From Amycolatopsis lurida (GTDB taxonomy: Bacteria > Actinomycetota > Actinomycetes > Mycobacteriales > Pseudonocardiaceae): a stretch of DNA of 64,000 nucleotides. The notes under the pieces are model-generated. The model was not told the origin of the DNA. It worked only from the letters and a program-made list of their open reading frames with translations, and ran no database searches. The position numbers were made by a program, and so were the translations under genes. Each line of letters starts with the position of its first letter. Positions within the stretch are counted from its first letter, which is position 1. Shown piece by piece: positions 57,972 through 64,000 of this stretch. The DNA is taken from assembly GCF_900105055.1 (NCBI RefSeq), contig NZ_FNTA01000004.1:4495501-4559500 (forward strand), given 5' to 3'.

Positions 57972-59168
57972 TCAGGAGGAGGAGAGCGCGGGCACCTGGG
58001 CGGGCGTCCGGGACCGGCGCCAGAAGAGGCCGACGGAGGCGATCGCCAGCGCGCCCAGCGCCGAAGCCGCGAATCCCCAGCCGGGGCTGGAGTGGTCGAT
58101 CGCGAATCCGATGACCGGGCTCCCGATCGCCAGCCCGATCCGGCTGGCCGCGTCCAGCAGGCCCATCGCCTCTCCTCGCACGCGGGCGGGCGCCGCGGCG
58201 CTGACGGTCTCCGTGCTCGCCGCGAGCGTCGGCGCGCACAGCACGTTGCTCGGGAAGAGCACGATCGCCAGCAGCCACCACGGCTCCGAGATCAGGCCGA
58301 CCGGCAGGGTCAGCACCGCGAGCAGCAGCATCAGCGTGCCCTGCGAAAGCGACCGCCGGACCGCGCCGTGGATCGCCCCGCCGAGGACCGATGCGATGCA
58401 CATCAGCGTGATCAACAGCCCGGACCAGGCGATGTCACCGCTCGCGCGCAGCGTCGCCAGCGCGGCGAGCTCCATGCCGACCAGGCAGAACAACGCGCCC
58501 GCGGCGATGAACATCGCCATCACGAGCCGTCCGGTGAGCCAGCTCCGCACGGGCGGCCGCTCCCCGGTGAACATCTCGGCGTCGGCCTCGGCGCGGATCG
58601 GCGGGTTCTGCCGGTAGATCAGCGTCGCCGAAATCGCGAAACAGACCCCGATCCCGGTGAGCGCGTAGACCGCGGGCAGCTGCGTGATCGCCATGATCCC
58701 GGCCGACGGCCCGATCATGAACGACGCCTCCACCAGGATCGTGTCCAGCGAGTAGGCCGCCCGTCGTTGCTCCAGCGGCACGAGCGCGGTGAGCACCAGT
58801 CGCGCGAGCGTCCCGGCGGGCACCGACAGCACGCCGGCGGGAAGCGCGACCGCGAGCAGTACCTGATACGGCAGATGCGGCGCGCTGATCCAGAACGTCG
58901 ACGAGGCCAGCCCGCAGATCGCGACCACCGGCCGCAGCCCGTAGCGGTCGACGTACCGGCCGACGAGCGGTGCCCCGATCGCGCTGCCGAGCGTGGTGGC
59001 GGCCCCGACCAGCCCGGCCGCGCCGTAGCCGCGGCCGAGATCGTTGACCACGTACAGCGTCATCGTCACGCCCATGGCCGTCATCGGGAGGCGGGCCAGG
59101 AACATCAGCAGCATCGAGCTGGGAACTCCGGGCACGGCTAACACACGACGATACGGAGCGAGGGCCAT
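57972..59168 (-). CDS. MFS transporter (12 TM)
   Basis: 398 residues. 12 helices with MFS motif A region VGRYVDRYGLRPVVAICG in loop 2-3 and LDTILVEASFMIGPSAGI in TM5. It probably exports or imports a small molecule; no specificity seen. ATG 59168. Divergent from katA with a 154-bp gap containing a palindrome at 59219. Short hairpin AGCTGAA...TTCAGCT just downstream (57947-57967) may terminate it. Confidence 0.88.
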   Translation of the reverse strand: MALAPYRRVLAVPGVPSSMLLMFLARLPMTAMGVTMTLYVVNDLGRGYGAAGLVGAATTLGSAIGAPLVGRYVDRYGLRPVVAICGLASSTFWISAPHLPYQVLLAVALPAGVLSVPAGTLARLVLTALVPLEQRRAAYSLDTILVEASFMIGPSAGIMAITQLPAVYALTGIGVCFAISATLIYRQNPPIRAEADAEMFTGERPPVRSWLTGRLVMAMFIAAGALFCLVGMELAALATLRASGDIAWSGLLITLMCIASVLGGAIHGAVRRSLSQGTLMLLLAVLTLPVGLISEPWWLLAIVLFPSNVLCAPTLAASTETVSAAAPARVRGEAMGLLDAASRIGLAIGSPVIGFAIDHSSPGWGFAASALGALAIASVGLFWRRSRTPAQVPALSSS

Positions 59169-59218
59169 ACGTCCGATGAGAACGTAACTTGGTACGCACG
59201 TGCAAGTTTTTTTCGCGA

Positions 59219-59237
59219 GGTCCGGGTCACCCGGACC
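59219..59237. promoter_or_regulatory. 19-bp palindrome upstream of katA
   Basis: GGTCCGGGT-C-ACCCGGACC, a perfect 9+1+9 palindrome, lies in the katA/MFS intergenic region. A TTGACT hexamer follows at 59249. It could be a repressor site or the 3' side of a hairpin; the binding protein is unknown. Confidence 0.4.
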
Positions 59238-59322
59238 GGGGTGTTTTCTTGACTGATTCCAGATTAGGCGAGAGGGTGGAGGAGGACCGACCGCTCACCA
59301 CCACGAACCAGGAGGCACCGGC

Positions 59323-60765
59323 GTGACCCTGCCGACCACGAACAACGTGGGCATCCCCGTCGCGAGCGACAACGACTCCCTGACGGCAGGTGCCAACGGC
59401 CCGATCCTGCTTCAGGACCACTACCTGATCGAGAAGAACGCCCAGTTCAACCGTGAGCGGGTGCCCGAACGGGTCGTCCACGCCAAGGGCGGCGGCGCGC
59501 ACGGCTTCCTCGAAGTCACCGAGGATGTCAGTCAGTTCACGAAGGCCGCGCTGTTCCAGCCGGGCGTGCGCACCGAGAGCCTGGCCCGGTTCTCGTCCGT
59601 CGCCGGGGAGAACGGCTCTCCCGACACGTGGCGCGACCCGCGCGGCTTCGCGGTGAAGTTCTACACCTCCGAGGGCAACTACGATCTCGTCGGCAACAAC
59701 ACCCCGGTGTTCTTCATCCGCGACCCGATCAAGTTCCCCGACTTCATCCACTCGCAGAAGCGCCGCGCCGACAACCACCTGCGCGACCACGACATCCAGT
59801 GGGACTTCTGGACGCTGCGGCCCGAGTCCGCGCACCAGGTCACCTGGCTGATGGGCGACCGCGGCATCCCGTCGAACTGGCGGGAGATGGACGGTTTCGG
59901 CTCGCACACCTATCTGTGGGAGAACGCGGGCGGCGAGAAGTTCTGGGTCAAGTACCACTTCAAGACCGACCAGGGCATCGGCTACCTCGCGCAGGCCGAC
60001 GCGGACCGGATCGCCGGCGAGGACTCGGACTACTACATCCGCGACCTGTTCAAGAACATCAAGCAGGGCAATCACCCCAGCTGGACGCTGTACGTCCAGG
60101 TGATGCCCTACGCCGAGGCCGCGGACTACCGCTTCAACCCGTTCGACCTGACCAAGGTGTGGCCGAAGGGCGACTACCCGCTGATCAAGGTCGGCCGCTG
60201 GGTGCTCGACCGCAATCCGGCGAACTACTTCGCGGAGATCGAGCAGGCCGCGTTCGAGCCGTCCAACCTGGTGCCGGGTATCGGCCCGTCGCCGGACAAG
60301 ATGCTGCAGGGCCGCCTGTTCGCCTACCCGGACGCCCACCGCTACCGGATCGGCGCGAACTACACGCAGCTGCCCGTCAACGCGCCGAAGTCCCCGGTGA
60401 ACAGCTACTCGCGCGACGGCGCGATGCGCTACAACAACCCGGGCGACCCGGTGTACGCGCCGAACTCCTACGGCGGCCCGCACGCGAACGCGGAGATCGC
60501 CGCCGAGACCGCTTCGGGCTACGGCGTCGAGGACGAGGTCATCCGGTCGGCGTACAAGCTCCACGCCGAGGACGACGACTTCGGCCAGCCGGGCACGCTC
60601 GTCCGTGACGTGATGGACGACGCGCAGCGCGAGCGGCTCGCGAGCAACATCATCGGCCACGCCTCGAACGACGTCTCGCGCCCGGTGCTCGAGCGGGTCT
60701 TCGAGTACTGGCGGAACGTCGACAAGGACCTCGGCGACAAGGTCGCGGACGCTTTCCGCGAGTAA
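59323..60765 (+). CDS. katA: Catalase, haem-containing, clade 3
   Basis: 480 residues from GTG 59323. Converts H2O2 to water and oxygen. Distal His in RVVHAKGGGAHGFLE, Asn in VGNNTPVFFIRD, proximal haem Tyr in RLFAYPDAHRYR; conserved KFPDFIHSQKR and RFNPFDLTKVWP. Length is that of small-subunit catalases. The 154-bp gap to the divergent MFS gene holds the promoter. Strong terminator at 60799. Confidence 0.96.
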   Translation: MTLPTTNNVGIPVASDNDSLTAGANGPILLQDHYLIEKNAQFNRERVPERVVHAKGGGAHGFLEVTEDVSQFTKAALFQPGVRTESLARFSSVAGENGSPDTWRDPRGFAVKFYTSEGNYDLVGNNTPVFFIRDPIKFPDFIHSQKRRADNHLRDHDIQWDFWTLRPESAHQVTWLMGDRGIPSNWREMDGFGSHTYLWENAGGEKFWVKYHFKTDQGIGYLAQADADRIAGEDSDYYIRDLFKNIKQGNHPSWTLYVQVMPYAEAADYRFNPFDLTKVWPKGDYPLIKVGRWVLDRNPANYFAEIEQAAFEPSNLVPGIGPSPDKMLQGRLFAYPDAHRYRIGANYTQLPVNAPKSPVNSYSRDGAMRYNNPGDPVYAPNSYGGPHANAEIAAETASGYGVEDEVIRSAYKLHAEDDDFGQPGTLVRDVMDDAQRERLASNIIGHASNDVSRPVLERVFEYWRNVDKDLGDKVADAFRE

Positions 60766-60798
60766 GGGACCTCTTTCGAGAGGCTGCTCCCACCACGG

Positions 60799-60828
60799 AA
60801 CGCCCCCGGTGCGCGCACCGGGGGCGTT
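60799..60828 (+). terminator. katA terminator
   Basis: Perfect 14-bp stem (60799-60812 with 60815-60828, AACGCCCCCGGTGC) and 2-nt loop, then TTTCC. 33 nt after the katA stop. Confidence 0.85.
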
Positions 60829-61198
60829 TCCATGTCCCCACTCGCATGTGAAACCAGAAGTGGGCGTGGCGTGCGTGGGGGACAACCCGAGTGGAGCAGC
60901 GCGACACGCCTGTCCGACGGAGTGATCAAGCTAAACGATCACCGTTTACACCGCTGTGGGTGAACGAGCCGCACCACCGTGTCGATCGGTCACAGGTGGT
61001 CATAAAGCGTCGGGAAAAGGATGATCTTCAGGGGGAAGCACAAGATTTCGACGTTAATCAATTGCGGGGGTCTTCCCCGGGAATGAATCCGGCACGTAAG
61101 GGTTAGAAAACGGTTCCAACCGGTGATCGGGTGGTGTTCGGCCGATACGGCGGGTATCGATTTACCTCGTCAGGTCCCAGAGGCCAGGAGGTAAGGGA
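60829..61198. other. 370-bp non-coding gap before the secreted protein gene
   Basis: AT-richer than neighbours. A 71-codon open frame at 60891-61106 has no family features or good RBS and is not called. The strong RBS AGGAGGTAAGGGA precedes the ATG at 61199. I considered a riboswitch because the region is long, but see no recognisable aptamer consensus. Confidence 0.5.
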
Positions 61199-61729
61199 AT
61201 GAAAGGCAACATTGCCCGGACGATTGCCGCGGTCGCCGCAGGCAGTCTGTTGGCGGTGGCCTCGGCCGGCGCCGCTACGGCAGGCACCGATGGTGGGAAG
61301 GGCTCGTCGAACACACAGGCGCTCGCCGCGCAGGTGCTGCAGATGCGAGACGGCCTCACCAAGGTGGCCTACGCCGGCGACGTCGCCAAGACGCGGGCGG
61401 ACTTGGACAAGCTCAGCCCCGTCCTCGGTGACATCGCCGCGGGCAAGCGCTACCAGATCCAGACCGAAACCCAGAAGCTCGGCGACCTGGCCCAGGGTCG
61501 CTCCGTCGAGTCCAGCAGGCTGCTGGCCGACCCGACGGCGAAGGCGCGACAGCTGCCGCCACTGCCGGTGCCGATCCCCTCGCTCCCGGACCTTCCCGGA
61601 CCGCTGAAGATCGTCAGCGACCTGGTGAAAGCCCTGTTGGCAGCCGTGACCGGCATCCTCGCGGGCCTGCTCGGCGGACTCCCTGTCCCGCCGCTGCCGG
61701 TCCCGCCCGTACCGCTTCCCACGCCCTAG
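61199..61729 (+). CDS. Secreted protein with Pro-rich C-terminus
   Basis: 176 residues. Signal peptide with AGAATAG cleavage (about residue 28), a helical Lys/Ala/Asp-rich domain (ALAAQVLQMRDGLTKVAYAG), then proline-rich LPPLPVPIPSLPDLPGP and LPVPPLPVPPVPLPTP around a hydrophobic helix (VKALLAAVTGILAGLLGG). The helix plus Pro tail may be a wall/membrane anchor. Family unknown to me. Confidence 0.75.
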   Translation: MKGNIARTIAAVAAGSLLAVASAGAATAGTDGGKGSSNTQALAAQVLQMRDGLTKVAYAGDVAKTRADLDKLSPVLGDIAAGKRYQIQTETQKLGDLAQGRSVESSRLLADPTAKARQLPPLPVPIPSLPDLPGPLKIVSDLVKALLAAVTGILAGLLGGLPVPPLPVPPVPLPTP

Positions 61730-61790
61730 AAGCAGACCGGGAGTCGTCAGGGTTCGCCGTGCAGGGCGGCGGGCCACGATATGGGGGCCG

Positions 61791-61826
61791 GAGCCCGAGT
61801 GGGGACATTTCTCCTCACTCGGGCTC
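61791..61826. terminator. Bidirectional hairpin between convergent genes
   Basis: 11-bp perfect stem (61791-61801 with 61816-61826, GAGCCCGAGTG) with 14-nt loop. Serves the secreted protein (plus) and the hydrolase (minus). Confidence 0.75.
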
Positions 61827-61834
61827 TGGCTTTC

Positions 61835-62881
61835 TCACTTCGGCGCGAGACCCAGCCGCAGGGCTCCCGCCGCTTCGGCCGTCGCCTCACGGAACCGCCG
61901 TCCGACGCCGAGGAAGTTGATGTACCCGTGGATCAGGTCCGGCTGGCGGCTGAGCGCCACCGGGACCCCGGCCTTCCGCAATTTCTCCGCGTAAGCCTCG
62001 CCCTCGTCGCGCAGCGGGTCGAAACCCGCCGTCGCGATATACGCGGGTGGCAATCCGGAAACGTCGCCGTGCAGCGGCGACAGTTTCGGGTTGTACAGAT
62101 CGGTGCCCTTCGGCACGTAATGTCCTTCGAACCAGGTCATATCCGAATCGGTGAGGAACAGGTCCTCGGCGAACAATTCCCGGGAGCGGCGCCGCACGGT
62201 GAAATCGGTCGCCGGGTAGAACAGCAGCTGGAACGCCGGGACCCCGCCGCCGCGTTTGACCGCCTGCTGCGCCGTCACCGCGGCGAGGTTCCCGCCCGCG
62301 CTGTCACCGCCGACGGCGATGCGCGCCGGGTCGGCGCCCAGGTCCCGTGCTTTCGCGAAGGCGTACTCGAACGCCGCGATCGCGTCTTCGGTGGCGCCGG
62401 GGAACCGCGTCTCCGGCGCGAGCCGGTACTCCACCGAAAGAACCCGCACGCCCGCCTGTTTCGCCAGGTAGCGGACGGTGTTGTCGTGGGAGACGCGGCT
62501 GCCGACCACCCAGCCGCCGCCGTGGAAGAACACCAGCAGCCCGGACGGATCCGGCAGCCCGGCCGGGGTGTAGAGCGTGGCAGGCACGTCGCCGTCACCC
62601 GTGGGGATGAGCAGTTCCCTGGTGGCGACCGGTTCGATCGTCGGCCCGCTGACCAGATGCCTGCTCGCCAGGAGCATGGTGCGCGACTCTTCGACGGTTC
62701 CCCGCACCAGCGACGCCTTCGCCAGCTTCTGCAGGCGGAGCAGGAGCTGGGCGTCCAGCGCGAGTTCCTGTCCGTCCAGGCGGAGGGGCGGTCCCGCGAT
62801 GGCCCGTCTGACCGGCTTCGGGAGCCAGAACGCCAGCTGCGAAAACGCGGCCTCGGCACGGATCTGGAGCGGTATCGCCAT
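61835..62881 (-). CDS. Alpha/beta hydrolase, HSL/esterase family
   Basis: 348 residues. HSL oxyanion motif HGGGW (about 118-122), nucleophile GDSAGGN (Ser), acid FDPLRDE and His in IHGYINFLG. Cytosolic carboxylesterase on short acyl esters; substrate unknown. N-terminal helical cap (QLAFWLPKPVRRAIAGPPLR) fits. ATG 62881 has GGAGGAAGC upstream. Confidence 0.9.
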   Translation of the reverse strand: MAIPLQIRAEAAFSQLAFWLPKPVRRAIAGPPLRLDGQELALDAQLLLRLQKLAKASLVRGTVEESRTMLLASRHLVSGPTIEPVATRELLIPTGDGDVPATLYTPAGLPDPSGLLVFFHGGGWVVGSRVSHDNTVRYLAKQAGVRVLSVEYRLAPETRFPGATEDAIAAFEYAFAKARDLGADPARIAVGGDSAGGNLAAVTAQQAVKRGGGVPAFQLLFYPATDFTVRRRSRELFAEDLFLTDSDMTWFEGHYVPKGTDLYNPKLSPLHGDVSGLPPAYIATAGFDPLRDEGEAYAEKLRKAGVPVALSRQPDLIHGYINFLGVGRRFREATAEAAGALRLGLAPK

Positions 62882-63029
62882 GCTTCCTCCTGGGGGCTTC
62901 CCGTCAGGTTACTTTCGAGTAGGTATGCCGTCCAGCGGGGAACGCGGGCCTTGCGGCGAACGGGTGTGACGCAGGACTCCGTTCCAGATCCTGGTCCTCC
63001 ACTTAAGTAGAGGGGTTAGCCTCGAAAGC

Positions 63030-63605
63030 GTGACTTCGACGAACGCGGTGCATGTCCTCGGTATCGGCGGCTCCCTCCGGGAGGGCTCGCAATCCGAGCG
63101 CGCGCTGCGCATCGCGCTCGGCGCCGCGGCCGAAGCCGGAGTCACCACCGAGCTGATCTCCGGGCCCGAGCTGGTGCTGCCGTTCTACGACACCGCGCTG
63201 GATGAGCGGCACGAGCGGGCCACCCGGCTGGTCGAAGCGATCCGCCGCGCCGACGGGATCGTCGTCGTCTCGCCCGGCTACCACGGCGCGCTGTCCGGAC
63301 TGGTCAAGAACGCCCTGGACTACGTCGAAGACCTGCGTGACGACGCCCGTCCGTACCTCGACGGCCGCGCGGTCGGCCTCGCCGCCGTCGCGTACGGCTG
63401 GCAGGCCGCGGTCACCACGCTGGAGCAACTGCGCACGATCACGCACGCGCTGCGCGGGTGGGCCACCCCTTTGGGTGGTTCGATCAACACCGCGGAGACC
63501 AAGTTCGACGAAGCAGGCGGCGCCTCGGACGAGAAGAGCGTCCGCACGCTTCGCCTGATCGGAACCCAGGTCGCCGAGTTCGCGCTGAGTCGCGCCGGTC
63601 ACTAG
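63030..63605 (+). CDS. NADPH-dependent FMN reductase
   Basis: 191 residues. Flavodoxin-like fold: VLGIGGSLREGSQSERAL binds FMN phosphate, VVVSPGYHGALSGLVKNALD is the flavin-ring motif. GTG start at 63030. It supplies reduced FMN to monooxygenases or acts in redox balance. No partner monooxygenase visible in the window. Confidence 0.9.
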   Translation: MTSTNAVHVLGIGGSLREGSQSERALRIALGAAAEAGVTTELISGPELVLPFYDTALDERHERATRLVEAIRRADGIVVVSPGYHGALSGLVKNALDYVEDLRDDARPYLDGRAVGLAAVAYGWQAAVTTLEQLRTITHALRGWATPLGGSINTAETKFDEAGGASDEKSVRTLRLIGTQVAEFALSRAGH

Positions 63606-63743
63606 TCGTTTGCTCCGGTCTTCGTCCGGGTAGTTCCCGGACGTGATGCCTGCCATGGGGTGGCAAGGTTTCGCGGTTGCGGGACGTTGGCACCGAAGAG
63701 ACGCTCAACGGGGCGTGTCTTGAGACCAGGAGGTAGGCGAAGA

Positions 63744-64000
63744 ATGGCTGAGGCTCTGTACACCGCTGTGGCCACCGCTCGCGGCGACGGCCGCAACGGT
63801 GAGGTCACTTCCTCTGACGGCGTCATCGACGAGTCGCTGGCGATCCCGAAGGAGATGGGCGGCCCCGGCGGGGACAAGACGAACCCCGAGCAGCTCTTCG
63901 CCGCCGGCTATTCCGCCTGTTTCCACTCCGCGCTGCAGCTCGTCGCGCGCCAGGCGAAGGTGGCGCTGAACGGCTCCACCGTGACCGCCGAGGTCAGCGT
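63744..64000 (+). CDS. Ohr/OsmC organic hydroperoxide resistance protein, cut by window edge
   Basis: First 85 codons of an Ohr-type peroxidase: MAEALYTAVATARGDGRNG then DESLAIPKEMGGPGGDKTNP and the first catalytic Cys in GYSACFHSALQL. The second catalytic Cys is beyond the window. ATG at 63744, RBS GGAGG 10 nt before. Thiol-dependent reduction of organic peroxides. The usual OhrR repressor gene is not visible here. Confidence 0.92.
   Translation, partial: MAEALYTAVATARGDGRNGEVTSSDGVIDESLAIPKEMGGPGGDKTNPEQLFAAGYSACFHSALQLVARQAKVALNGSTVTAEVS

Noticed and set aside
60891..61106. 71-codon gene in the katA downstream gap
   Set aside because: No good RBS, no motif, charged mixed composition; treated as non-coding.
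60829..61198. c-di-AMP or other riboswitch before the secreted protein gene
   Set aside because: No conserved aptamer text could be matched; only length and AT-richness suggested it.

Overview
The window is high-GC actinobacterial chromosome. It has dense coding, many GTG and TTG starts, stop/start overlaps, third-position GC bias, lipoboxes, and MprA-type and NarL-type two-component systems. The gene order dnaX - ami1 - ebfC - recR - leuA - lysC - asd is the conserved order of the Mycobacterium/Pseudonocardiales core. I infer Pseudonocardiales, most likely Amycolatopsis or a close relative; the genus is inferred from style and synteny, not proven. The text was read by eye and no search was run.

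Layout. 1-2.6 kb: an FtsK/SpoIIIE-type ATPase (cut by the left edge) with two tiny helical partner proteins, next to tRNA-Ser(GGA). 2.6-6.0 kb: a PP2C phosphatase divergent from a two-gene unit, an adenine-type DNA methylase carrying its own HTH and an HsdS-like tail, then a soluble Ser/Thr kinase. 6.1-18 kb: L,D-transpeptidase lipoprotein, hydroxyacyl-CoA dehydrogenase, TetR regulators, a deazaflavin-dependent oxidoreductase, NarL-type and OmpR-type two-component systems, a double P-loop protein and a threonine dehydratase-like enzyme. 18-24.3 kb: SRP RNA, spermidine-synthase-like protein, dnaX, a regulator, ami1-like amidase, ebfC and recR.

24.3-25.7 kb is a scar. Two direct copies of an IS-end-like sequence bracket a SUKH-like gene, followed by a truncated IS630-type transposase start. 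25.7-34.5 kb is a cell-envelope glycan locus: two DUF6541-like polytopic proteins, UDP-GlcNAc 2-epimerase, two GT2 glycosyltransferases, a Wzx-like flippase and a DUF2304 protein. 35.3-41.2 kb is a complete oligopeptide-type ABC operon. 41.2-47.5 kb holds SDR enzymes, a CGNR regulator, an Erm-type rRNA methylase behind a candidate leader peptide, an EamA/LysR pair and a TetR/peroxiredoxin pair. 47.7-56.2 kb has leuA with a leucine leader peptide, small membrane proteins, an XRE regulator, MFS and nitroreductase genes, and lysC-asd. 56.3-64 kb has rtcB, a lipoprotein, MFS, catalase, a secreted Pro-rich protein, an esterase, an FMN reductase and the start of an Ohr/OsmC peroxidase.

Most unusual structures: (i) intergenic arrays built from 21-bp units around CTCGCGTGATTGG that switch orientation in the middle, at two distant loci; (ii) dispersed near-perfect hairpins from shared families (GTGAAGGCC and GCCGCATTCAGAGGAC); (iii) leader-peptide attenuation candidates for erm and leuA; (iv) the methylase/kinase/phosphatase cluster; (v) the repeat-bracketed SUKH gene. 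I saw no CRISPR array, rRNA operon, intact transposon or prophage.
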